From contig JBDKJS010000155.1 of the NCBI GenBank assembly GCA_039806065.1, forward strand, positions 1-26,336: a stretch of DNA of 26,336 nt. The letters are read 5' to 3'. The position numbers and the translations under genes are program-made. Below the pieces are notes generated by a model, which was not told the DNA's origin, did not search any database, and worked only from the letters and a program-made list of their open reading frames with translations. Below, in pieces: positions 9,134 through 16,061 of this stretch (its first letter is position 1; every line of letters starts with the position of its first letter). This DNA comes from JBDKJS01 sp039806065. GTDB lineage: Bacteria > Bacteroidota > Bacteroidia > AKYH767-A > 2013-40CM-41-45.

Positions 9134-9757
9134 TTATTTCTTTATAAAAATATATCCAGCTTTATCAGCGCCCCATACTTGTTCATCATTTTCATTATAG
9201 CCACGGTCCCAGCTATGCAATTCCTTTGGCATCACAGTTACCGTTGCCGTTGCGTAGCTAGCACCCTTTCTATCACTGGGGCACCCTTTACCCACTGTAC
9301 CGCCTTGAAACTTTTTACCATTTACCTTTTGCAATATCACCCCACAACCATTTTTCAAAACTAAACTATCAGGAGTTAAATGGCTGGCAATCTTTTGGGG
9401 ATTATTGGCAAATCTCAATGGATCATTGATAAGTAAAACTGCACTTTCAAATCCTCCTTCTTCTAGAGCAGTTAGGTGGTAAACTCTTTGTCTATATGGT
9501 TTTTGTAGATAATCTGCCACAGCTTGCTCAACATAAAACCAATATCCATCAGTTCTTTCCTTCCAAATGGGAACAATTTGTAACCTGATATCAAAATAAT
9601 TGGCAGTATCGCTAAGATGCTGCTTATTACTACTAAAACTCCCTGCCATCCATTTGGCAAGTTGCTTTAAATCTTTATTCGGATCTGCTGCATAACTTAT
9701 GGTCCCAATAAACACCAATAAGAGCGCAGTTGTTATTTTTTTCAAGCTTGATTTCAT
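9134..9757 (-). CDS. CpeT/CpcT family (DUF1001) secreted protein
   Basis: This 207-residue protein has a signal peptide (MKSSLKKITTALLLVFIGTI followed by SYAADP). The mature domain carries the family hallmarks: LAKWMAGSFSSNKQ near residues 33-46, PIWKERTDGYWFYVEQA near 63-79, and KPYRQRVYHL near 86-95. Cyanobacterial CpcT and CpeT attach bilin chromophores to phycobiliproteins and have a lipocalin-like beta barrel. This organism shows no sign of phycobilisomes, so the lyase name should not be carried over. Homologues in non-phototrophs are known and have no assigned function. The signal peptide places it in the periplasm or outside. It diverges from the next gene by 27 bases. Confidence 0.85.
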   Translation of the reverse strand: MKSSLKKITTALLLVFIGTISYAADPNKDLKQLAKWMAGSFSSNKQHLSDTANYFDIRLQIVPIWKERTDGYWFYVEQAVADYLQKPYRQRVYHLTALEEGGFESAVLLINDPLRFANNPQKIASHLTPDSLVLKNGCGVILQKVNGKKFQGGTVGKGCPSDRKGASYATATVTVMPKELHSWDRGYNENDEQVWGADKAGYIFIKK

Positions 9758-9778
9758 GCAGTAAACTTAATACTTTTA
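9748..9778 (+). promoter_or_regulatory. Promoter for the secreted protein at 9785 (TTG, 20 bases, TACTTTTA)
   Basis: TTG at 9748-9750 and TACTTTTA at 9771-9778 are separated by exactly 20 bases, the expected Bacteroidota spacing. The -7 element differs from TAnnTTTG only in its last base. It ends 6 bases before the ATG at 9785, predicting a leaderless or nearly leaderless message. The -33 part lies inside the start of the divergent cpeT-like gene. Confidence 0.5.
9762..9769 (-). promoter_or_regulatory. Candidate -7 element for the cpeT-like gene (TAAGTTTA)
   Basis: On the minus strand TAAGTTTA matches TAnnTTTG except for the last base and ends 4 bases before the start at 9757. No TTG lies at the expected -33 position. 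It sits back to back with the divergent element, so the two promoters would overlap within 27 bases. Confidence 0.3.
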
Positions 9779-9784
9779 CTCCAT

Positions 9785-11269
9785 ATGAAAGTAATAACTT
9801 GTTTAATGACACTGCTCATGTGTTTTTTACCAAGCACAAATCTATTTTCTCAAAAGTTGGATTATATCAATCTTTCGGAAAGTGCTAATGGCATGAGGTT
9901 TTTAGAAATTCAAGGACATTATGGAAATGGTTTTATCAACGCTGCAAGTAATCAACCATTTAGCGCTGCCGATCAGTCAAAGTTTTATAAAAAAAAGGAA
10001 ATTATGGTTGATTTCATTGGCGAGCAACTAAACCTACAATATGCACTTAGCCTTCCTCATCAGCCATGTGATTTCCTCTATGATCTTATTGTAGTAAACG
10101 ATCAATTACATTACTTGACAGGGAATGAAAATAAAAGAGGAGATTCCTTATTTCTACTTTTACATACTTGGCAAGATGGAACAAAAAAATTTATTTCATC
10201 TATCATAGATACTATACCACTAAATAGCCAGTACGTATATACCTATCCACACTTTAGCAAAAGTAACGATGAAGGTTGGTTCACCTATTTCTATACTACT
10301 ATTGATAGACAAGATGATGCACTAAATCTATTCTTTAATACCAGTGAAAGTGAAAGCATCCAGTGGCATAAACAAAAAATAGCCACCAAAACTATTGAGA
10401 AGGAATTTATCCTAGAACAATTCATAGTAGCAAATAATGGAACAATAGCCTTGCTGGCGATGCAGCTATTAAATGGAAAAAAAATAAAAACTGCTACTGA
10501 TGCACAACATTTATTGTATGTGGCTCCCTATAAAAACGGTTACCATAGAGCCACCATTAGGGATGAAAAACATTTTTTAAATACTGCAGGATTGCAAATT
10601 GATTTATTAAACAACAAAACAATAGTAGCAGGATACTATGCTGATGAAAGCAGCTATTCAGCTGCTGGCGTATTTATATTTACCATGGATAGTATGTATC
10701 AAGGAAATACTAAATATGTGAAATTTGATAATTCATTTTTAGCCACCATCAATAGCAACAGACTCACCAAGCGTAGTGATGAATTAATAGACTATAAAAT
10801 TGATAAACTAATTGTGAGACGCGATGGTGGTGTAGTGTTGATAGCAGAAAATTATAAAGAAACAATTACAAATTCATTCGATTTTTTTTCTCAGACCTAT
10901 ATTACCAACTATGTTTATTACTATGGAAGTATTATGCTTTTAAATATTAATCCAGATGGAAAATTTTTGTGGAGCCATGTAATAAACAAAGATCAACAAT
11001 CGCAAAATGACAATGGTTACTTAAGTAGTTATGCTACCTTTCTTGGCAAGAATGCCATCAAACTGATGTTCAACAGAAATATTAGTAGTGCAGGTAACAT
11101 AGCCTATGTTGATATAGATATCAAAGGCAATAAAAAAGTAACTGCAATGAATTTAAACAAGGAGGAAATCTATTTAGTACCAACTGGCGCCCTTCAGCTT
11201 AATGAAGACGAAATAGCCATGCCCATACTGAAGGAAAACAAGCTAATGTTAGTAAAAATTACTTACTAG
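9785..11269 (+). CDS. Secreted protein of unknown function, probably beta-rich
   Basis: This is a 494-residue protein with a signal peptide (MKVITCLMTLLMCFLPSTNL then FSQ). I do not recognise a family. The mature part is built of short alternating hydrophobic strands separated by Asp/Asn/Gly turns, with recurring segments such as QFIVANNGTIALLAMQ, DLLNNKTIVAGYYADE, KLIVRRDGGVVLIAEN and LNINPDGKFLWSHVI. This pattern resembles the blades of a beta-propeller, and the closing LQLNEDEIAMPILKENKLML looks like one more blade. There is no T9SS sorting domain, lipobox or membrane anchor, so it may be periplasmic. Its 3' end overlaps the convergent glucosaminidase gene by 11 bases. Confidence 0.75.
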   Translation: MKVITCLMTLLMCFLPSTNLFSQKLDYINLSESANGMRFLEIQGHYGNGFINAASNQPFSAADQSKFYKKKEIMVDFIGEQLNLQYALSLPHQPCDFLYDLIVVNDQLHYLTGNENKRGDSLFLLLHTWQDGTKKFISSIIDTIPLNSQYVYTYPHFSKSNDEGWFTYFYTTIDRQDDALNLFFNTSESESIQWHKQKIATKTIEKEFILEQFIVANNGTIALLAMQLLNGKKIKTATDAQHLLYVAPYKNGYHRATIRDEKHFLNTAGLQIDLLNNKTIVAGYYADESSYSAAGVFIFTMDSMYQGNTKYVKFDNSFLATINSNRLTKRSDELIDYKIDKLIVRRDGGVVLIAENYKETITNSFDFFSQTYITNYVYYYGSIMLLNINPDGKFLWSHVINKDQQSQNDNGYLSSYATFLGKNAIKLMFNRNISSAGNIAYVDIDIKGNKKVTAMNLNKEEIYLVPTGALQLNEDEIAMPILKENKLMLVKITY

Positions 11270-12227
11270 CACTTAATGCGATAACTTGGCCATTTTGAAG
11301 CACATCACTATTGGTCAATTTATTATACTTCAAAATAAATTTTTTCTTCACACCCATTTGATGTGCAATTGATTCAATCGTGTCTCCTGATTTTACAGTA
11401 TAGAGTTTTAAATTATTGCTTCTTTTCTTCGGCTTAATATAAACCTTTTGGCCAGCCGTAAGTTGAACATCAGATGGCATTTCATTATAAATCGGTAATT
11501 GCCAAGTGCCCAACTCTAATTCTTTGGCTAACCTGTTGAAGTTATCACCTTCTTTAGCCACGATGTAGGGTACTCCATTGTTAAAATTTACAGATCTGTT
11601 CGAGTACATCTCGACTTCGGTAGTAGGTACAAAAATTTTAACACCCGGCTTCCTTCCCTTTTTTTCAGGAATGATGGGCTTAGCAATAGCAATAGGCACG
11701 TCTTGACCTTGGTCCAGAAGATATAGTTGGTGATCTTCAATAATTTTAATCAATCGATGTGCATAATTTGGATCAGTGGCATATCCTGCTTTTTTTAATC
11801 CATGCGCCCACCCTTTGTAGTCTTTTACGTCAAGTTGGAAAAGACTTGCATACCTGGTTCTATTTCTTAAAAATTCACCGTGATCCTCATAACTTTCTAA
11901 AACAGATGGATATTTCCTAAAACATTCATTTTTCTTATCATCATCCATTGTGTAAGAAGGGCCCTTCCACTCTGCACACTTGATTCCAAAATGGTTATTG
12001 GCTTCGGTGGCTAATGGACTATTCCCATCACTACTTTCAAGGCATGCTTGTGCCATGGTAATACTAGCCGGAATCCCTTTTTCCCGCATTGTTTTTATTG
12101 CTTCCTCTTTGTAGGTTTGGATATAGGCTGCCCTTGAATTATTTGCTGCAAGTGCAGTACTGGTTGTAAATAAACCAACAGTAATGGAACTTATTAAAGC
12201 ACGTAAAAGATAGATTCGAATAGTCAT
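11259..12227 (-). CDS. Glucosaminidase (GH73-like) with two LysM domains
   Basis: This 322-residue secreted cell-wall hydrolase has a signal peptide that ends near ALAANN. The glucosaminidase domain spans residues about 32-172, with the catalytic-Glu motif MAQACLESSDGNS (E64 the likely acid), the NNHFGIKC segment, FRKYPSVLESYEDHGEFL, and GWAHGLKKAGYATDPNYAHR. A proline/lysine-rich linker leads to two LysM peptidoglycan-binding domains, about 220-265 (YIVAKEGDNF) and 274-318 (LYTVKSGDTIESIAHQMGVK). This layout is common in Bacteroidota for enzymes that cut GlcNAc-MurNAc bonds during wall remodelling or cell separation. Both LysM units look intact. The 3' end overlaps the convergent gene by 11 bases. 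Confidence 0.92.
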   Translation of the reverse strand: MTIRIYLLRALISSITVGLFTTSTALAANNSRAAYIQTYKEEAIKTMREKGIPASITMAQACLESSDGNSPLATEANNHFGIKCAEWKGPSYTMDDDKKNECFRKYPSVLESYEDHGEFLRNRTRYASLFQLDVKDYKGWAHGLKKAGYATDPNYAHRLIKIIEDHQLYLLDQGQDVPIAIAKPIIPEKKGRKPGVKIFVPTTEVEMYSNRSVNFNNGVPYIVAKEGDNFNRLAKELELGTWQLPIYNEMPSDVQLTAGQKVYIKPKKRSNNLKLYTVKSGDTIESIAHQMGVKKKFILKYNKLTNSDVLQNGQVIALSASK

Positions 12228-12290
12228 ATTAAAAAATTTTAATCATAACGCTAAACGTCATACAAAAATTTTTAACGATGAGCTATTCTA

Positions 12291-12321
12291 AAAAGATACA
12301 AAAATTATTTAAATCTTACAA
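12291..12321 (-). promoter_or_regulatory. Promoter for the glucosaminidase gene (TTG, 20 bases, TATCTTTT)
   Basis: On the minus strand a TTG (12321-12319) is followed after exactly 20 bases by TATCTTTT (12298-12291), one base off the TAnnTTTG consensus. It leaves a leader of about 60 bases before the ATG at 12227. It lies in the 106-base gap after wecB, so the glucosaminidase gene probably has its own transcript. Confidence 0.5.
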
Positions 12322-12333
12322 TTAAGCACACGC

Positions 12334-13464
12334 CTAATCATCAAGAAGTTTTTCCAAAATTTCCACAATTTTACTACATGTATGCCCATCACCGTAAGGA
12401 TTTACAGCCTTTGCCATTTTATCATAAGCGGCTTGATTGGTAATTAATGTAGTAAGTTCGCTAATTATCAACTCCTTATTAGTGCCAACTAGCTTTGCTG
12501 TACCTGCGTCCACCCCTTCCTGTCTTTCGGTAACTTCGCGCATCACTAAAACTGGCTTTCCCAAAGAGGGGGCCTCTTCTTGTAAGCCGCCACTATCTGT
12601 TAAAATAATGTAAGCCCTATTCATCAGCCATATAAACTTGGGATAATCCAATGGAGCAATTAAATAAATATTAGACAATCCTCTAAGAATTTCGTTTACA
12701 GGTTTTTGAACATTAGGATTAAGATGGACTGGATATACAAAGGCTACCTCAGGATGTGCTTGAGCAACTTCACGAATGGCATAACAGATATTTTCAAATG
12801 GATCACCGAAGCTTTCGCGCCTATGACCAGTAATGAGTACAATGTTTTTATCTAAAGGTAAATCTTTAAAATAGGTTAGGTAATCTTGCTCGCCTTTTTC
12901 TTTAATAATTGAAAGTCCAAGAAACAATGCATCAATCACAGTATTTCCTACATTATAAATATGCCTATTGATAGCTTCCTTCTTTAAATTATCTACTGAT
13001 TGCTGAGTAGGGGGAAAATGAAAATCTGCTAGATGGCCAGCCAACACCCTATTCATCTCTTCGGGGAATGGAGAATATTTGTTTCCACTACGCAATCCTG
13101 CTTCAATATGTGCTACTTTTATTTTTTTGTAATAAGCAGCTAATGCACCTATAAAGCTCGTAGTGGTGTCACCTTGAACAAAAACTACTTCTGGCTTAGC
13201 ATCATCAATCACAGCTTCAAGCATTTTTAATCCATTAGCCGTAACATCAAACAAGGTTTGATTCGGTTTCATGATATTTAAATCATAGTGAGGTTTGATT
13301 TCAAAAAAGTCCAATACTTGGTCTAGCATTTCGCGATGCTGTGCAGTTACACAAATTCTAACATCGAATATTTTCTTCTTCTTTTCAAAAGCTTTGATCA
13401 ATGGCGCCATTTTGATGGCTTCAGGACGCGTGCCAAACACAAACAATAAGGTATTTCTTCTCAT
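12334..13464 (-). CDS. wecB: UDP-N-acetylglucosamine 2-epimerase (non-hydrolysing)
   Basis: This enzyme interconverts UDP-GlcNAc and UDP-ManNAc, the first step toward ManNAc-containing surface polysaccharides. The 376 residues match the family. Landmarks in order are LFVFGTRPEAIKMAPLI at the N-terminus, TAQHREMLDQVLDFFEI, YDLNIMKPNQTLFDV, VQGDTTTSFIGALAAYY, HIEAGLRSGNKYSPFPEEMN, ITGHRRESFGDPF, VYPVHLNPNVQKPV, LTDSGGLQEEAPSLGKPVLV and the RQEGVDAGTAKLVG segment. The usual next enzyme, UDP-ManNAc dehydrogenase (wecC), is not adjacent, so the product's use cannot be read from context. It lies downstream of the RemB-like gene on the same strand, separated by 113 bases containing a nested inverted repeat. 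Confidence 0.95.
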   Translation of the reverse strand: MRRNTLLFVFGTRPEAIKMAPLIKAFEKKKKIFDVRICVTAQHREMLDQVLDFFEIKPHYDLNIMKPNQTLFDVTANGLKMLEAVIDDAKPEVVFVQGDTTTSFIGALAAYYKKIKVAHIEAGLRSGNKYSPFPEEMNRVLAGHLADFHFPPTQQSVDNLKKEAINRHIYNVGNTVIDALFLGLSIIKEKGEQDYLTYFKDLPLDKNIVLITGHRRESFGDPFENICYAIREVAQAHPEVAFVYPVHLNPNVQKPVNEILRGLSNIYLIAPLDYPKFIWLMNRAYIILTDSGGLQEEAPSLGKPVLVMREVTERQEGVDAGTAKLVGTNKELIISELTTLITNQAAYDKMAKAVNPYGDGHTCSKIVEILEKLLDD

Positions 13465-13494
13465 AAATTATAATTTCATTTGGCGTTTACGATA

Positions 13495-13565
13495 GTTAGT
13501 TAGGGTGGTTATTAAATGTCTGTTCAAGATTACTAAAAATCTTACATCTAACCACAATCGCTAAC
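13495..13565. repeat. Nested inverted repeat between the RemB-like gene and wecB
   Basis: Four arm pairs are nested: GTTAG (13495-13499) with CTAAC (13561-13565), GTGGTTA (13505-13511) with TAACCAC (13549-13555), ATGT with ACAT, and a central AAGATT/AATCTT. As minus-strand RNA this would fold into a long interrupted hairpin just after the RemB-like stop and upstream of wecB. It could be a weak terminator, an mRNA-stabilising structure or a regulatory leader for wecB. There is no long T-run after it, which argues against a strong intrinsic terminator. Confidence 0.5.
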
Positions 13566-13577
13566 ATTGCCGTAAAA

Positions 13578-15131
13578 TTAGAAATCGTAATAGTGGTTGT
13601 ATAATGCATGAAGCAAGGAGCAGCCTATAATTAGGTTATCATTTCCTCGCTTTCTTATACTTAGATCTATTTTAAAATTAGTTGCTGGGTTAATCATGTA
13701 CCCAATTCTCACCTCAGATGATTTGAATCGATTTTTTATACCATTGTACATAAATACGCCATATTCACTTTCGCGCAATTCATAATTATCGAATATGTCG
13801 TTTCCTTGCACCTTCCCTGCTTCATCACTTGCATTTGTAATTGATTGGAAGGAGGCGGCAAATGTAAAACGCTTGTAAGAAACATTTAGATGATTAATTA
13901 ATTCCATAAAGTTACTGCCTAGCGGATGCGCTAATGCTTGATTATAGTGAGCATAATTTTGAAGCGTACTTCTATGTCCATAAGTGAATGGGCGCACCAG
14001 ATTAAACTCGGTTCTAAAGTTCAAATTTAATCCTTGGATATTTTTGAATGCCTGCAATCCTAATTGATATGCTTGCTTATTGCCCCACCATCCATTACCT
14101 GCTCTCACTTCTTTGACAATTAACTCGTCAAACATAATTTGTCCATAAGCCATCAGGCCTTTAAATGGTTTGTAGGTGAGGTTAAGTCCAAGCAAAGTAT
14201 TGTCGGGTGAATCGAGTGAATTTTCAAGTGGTCTCAGTAACACTACTGGGTTAAGATAAGTAGGATCAAATCCACGGGAGGCATTGTGCTTCCATATTAC
14301 TGCATCAAACAAGCCTATCGAAAAATTATTATTTTTACCCAAAATTAAATCCAAGTAATGAAAGGTGCCATATTTTCTTCTAAAACCTACATTGTCTACT
14401 GCCGCACTTTTTAAATCTTGCATCAATGTATAAATTACTGTATACTTAAATTTCCAAAACTCCATATTAAGTTTTAACATCGGGTAATTAAAGGAGTTAT
14501 CGCTCAACAATAAAGATCTATATCCTTGACCAATAAAGTTTTTATCATAAGTTAAATGAAAGTCGAAATGCTTATCCAATTTATAAGCAATACCGCCATA
14601 GCTACTATTAAAATCTACAAAATCATCAAAGTATTTAACCACACCTTGCCCTGGCGCTATTTGATGCTGAGATACTTGCTGTTGTATATAAGGTAAAAAC
14701 CTTGCTTGATTTTCTAGCAATCCACTATAAAAATAAAATTTGTTTTTGTAGCTTCCTTGCACTTGAACTCCACGAGTATTAAGGTAGTAATTATTTTTCT
14801 CAAACTGCGTGTAATTAAAATTAAATATTGGATCAGCAACCATTTTAAAATCATCATCAGATACATTTAGTAAGTGATCATAACTAATTTTATTTAACCA
14901 TTTTGATTTCGGTCTTTTTGCCCCGTACCAAATTCTATTAAGGCTATCGGCATCCATTGCATAATTCCAAGTGGCCAGAGGCTTCACATTTGCATGCACC
15001 CGTTGTGTATCAGTCAGTAAATGAGCAGTTAATGGCAATGCTCCCATACTATTATAATTCCAATAAAGCTGTTGACCATTAACGAAATTCGCTAGCAAGA
15101 GCAAGAAAAAAATGGGAATTATTTTTTGCAT
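13578..15131 (-). CDS. RemB/Wzi-like outer-membrane beta-barrel protein
   Basis: This is a 517-residue protein with a signal peptide (MQKIIPIFFLLLLANFVNGQ). The rest is rich in amphipathic strands. Landmarks match the gliding-motility RemB / capsule-assembly Wzi-like family of Bacteroidota as I recall it: DKNFIGQGYRSLLLSDNSFN near residues 190-210, the run FWKFKYTVIYTLM, GLFDAVIWKHN, YLNPVVLLRPLENSLDSPDN, MAYGQIMFDEL, GNGWWGNKQAYQLGL and NYAHYNQALAHPLGSNFMEL. Family members sit in the outer membrane and are linked to surface polysaccharide or gliding. The frame is open upstream to an ATG at 15152, but the ATG at 15131 puts the signal peptide at the N-terminus and overlaps the previous stop as TGATG, indicating coupled translation. 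Confidence 0.8.
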   Translation of the reverse strand: MQKIIPIFFLLLLANFVNGQQLYWNYNSMGALPLTAHLLTDTQRVHANVKPLATWNYAMDADSLNRIWYGAKRPKSKWLNKISYDHLLNVSDDDFKMVADPIFNFNYTQFEKNNYYLNTRGVQVQGSYKNKFYFYSGLLENQARFLPYIQQQVSQHQIAPGQGVVKYFDDFVDFNSSYGGIAYKLDKHFDFHLTYDKNFIGQGYRSLLLSDNSFNYPMLKLNMEFWKFKYTVIYTLMQDLKSAAVDNVGFRRKYGTFHYLDLILGKNNNFSIGLFDAVIWKHNASRGFDPTYLNPVVLLRPLENSLDSPDNTLLGLNLTYKPFKGLMAYGQIMFDELIVKEVRAGNGWWGNKQAYQLGLQAFKNIQGLNLNFRTEFNLVRPFTYGHRSTLQNYAHYNQALAHPLGSNFMELINHLNVSYKRFTFAASFQSITNASDEAGKVQGNDIFDNYELRESEYGVFMYNGIKNRFKSSEVRIGYMINPATNFKIDLSIRKRGNDNLIIGCSLLHALYNHYYDF

Positions 15132-16006
15132 CAGATTCCTATGGGATGCCAAGTGGTTTTTAGTTCTTGTAGAACAACAATTGGGTATGGGCTTCTTAAC
15201 TCATCACCTAAAAAATACGCTGAATCATATTTGGCCACTCGCTTAACATTTAGGGAAGCATTATTTTCTATAAGATGCAATTGAGTTTTATCATCTCCTT
15301 GATAGATAATAGCATTTACATCCATATGGCTACTCATATGCGAGGCCAATTCTTTCGCAAATCCAGTTAATAGATTTACAACTCCAGCCGGAACATCGCT
15401 GCTATGAAGCACCTCACCAAAGGTGATGGCTGTTAGTGGGTATTTCTCTTGAATTAATGCAACAATACTATTGCCTCCAACTATGGCAGTGGCCACAGCA
15501 TGTACCAAAGGAACTAAGGGTTGAGCAGAGCAAATGATTGCAGCTACTACACCAGTTGGTTCGGGGTGAGAAAAATTAAAATGCGAAGTTGCTACTGGAT
15601 TTACGCTTGAGAAAACTGCTTGATACTTATCACTCCATCCTGCAAAATAAATGAGCAGATCTATGGCATTATTCACTTCTTCTATTGCGCTTTTCTTATC
15701 AAATCCTTGTATAATAAATTCATCAATAAACTGTTCTCTTCTACCTTCCATAACCTCTGCTATTCTATACAATATCTGCCCCTTGTTATAGGCTGTGCTT
15801 CCGGCCCATGCTGGTTGCGCCTTTCTTGCAGCAACTATTGCATCTCTAAAATCTTTCCTACTAGCTTGGCAAATATTTGCGATCACCATTCCATTGGCAT
15901 CAGCAAGTTTGAAATACCTACCAGACTCAGTTCTTGGAAATTTTCCATCAACGAATAATTTATAGGTTTTTGCAACTGCTATTCTTTTACTTGTTATTTC
16001 ACTCAT
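15131..16006 (-). CDS. Non-catalytic aldehyde dehydrogenase-like protein (ALDH16 second-domain type)
   Basis: This 291-residue protein aligns by eye with the NAD-binding half of aldehyde dehydrogenases: YKLFVDGKFPRTESGRYFKL, ASRKDFRDAIVAARKAQPAW, EPTGVVAAIICSAQPLVPLV, VATAIVGGNSIVAL and SSDVPAGVVNLLTG. Key residues are missing. The WNFP motif is replaced by SAQP, the FTGS motif by YQGDD, and the ELGGK glutamate and the whole catalytic cysteine region are absent. The protein ends TTWHPIGI. Length and losses match the non-catalytic second domain of the two-domain ALDH16 enzymes, so I take it as a real partner protein and not a decayed gene; the frame is clean. It follows the catalytic ALDH by 55 bases and overlaps the next start by one base. 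Confidence 0.78.
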   Translation of the reverse strand: MSEITSKRIAVAKTYKLFVDGKFPRTESGRYFKLADANGMVIANICQASRKDFRDAIVAARKAQPAWAGSTAYNKGQILYRIAEVMEGRREQFIDEFIIQGFDKKSAIEEVNNAIDLLIYFAGWSDKYQAVFSSVNPVATSHFNFSHPEPTGVVAAIICSAQPLVPLVHAVATAIVGGNSIVALIQEKYPLTAITFGEVLHSSDVPAGVVNLLTGFAKELASHMSSHMDVNAIIYQGDDKTQLHLIENNASLNVKRVAKYDSAYFLGDELRSPYPIVVLQELKTTWHPIGI

Positions 16007-16033
16007 ATCAATCTTATTATTTTGTATAAAAAT

Positions 16034-16045
16034 ATTGTATACAAT
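16034..16045. repeat. 12-base perfect palindrome between the two ALDH genes (ATTGTATACAAT)
   Basis: ATTGTATACAAT is its own reverse complement and lies 28 bases before the second ALDH gene's start. A partial copy of its half-site (TTGTATA) is repeated just beside it. It could be an operator or only a chance feature of AT-rich intergenic DNA. Confidence 0.3.
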
Positions 16046-16061
16046 TATTTAATTTGAAAAA

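Noticed and set aside
9118..9140. A/T palindrome AATAAAACTTTTATT at the permease/cpeT-like junction
   Set aside because: The stem is only A-T pairs with a one-base loop, so it would not fold into a stable terminator.
9179..9364. Plus-strand frame with a hydrophobic start inside the cpeT-like gene
   Set aside because: It lies wholly antisense to a well-supported gene with family motifs and has no promoter of its own.
9472..9660. Minus-strand 62-codon frame with a membrane-like start inside the cpeT-like gene
   Set aside because: It is a shifted frame of the same strand in a gene with clear family motifs; it is a shadow.
9134..9757. Naming the CpeT/CpcT homologue a chromophore lyase
   Set aside because: Nothing here indicates phycobiliproteins, and the protein carries a signal peptide; only family membership is supported.
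15131..16006. Pseudogene reading of the short ALDH
   Set aside because: The frame is clean, with a proper start and a coupled stop, and the missing parts match the known non-catalytic domain of ALDH16, so decay is less likely than a real partner protein.
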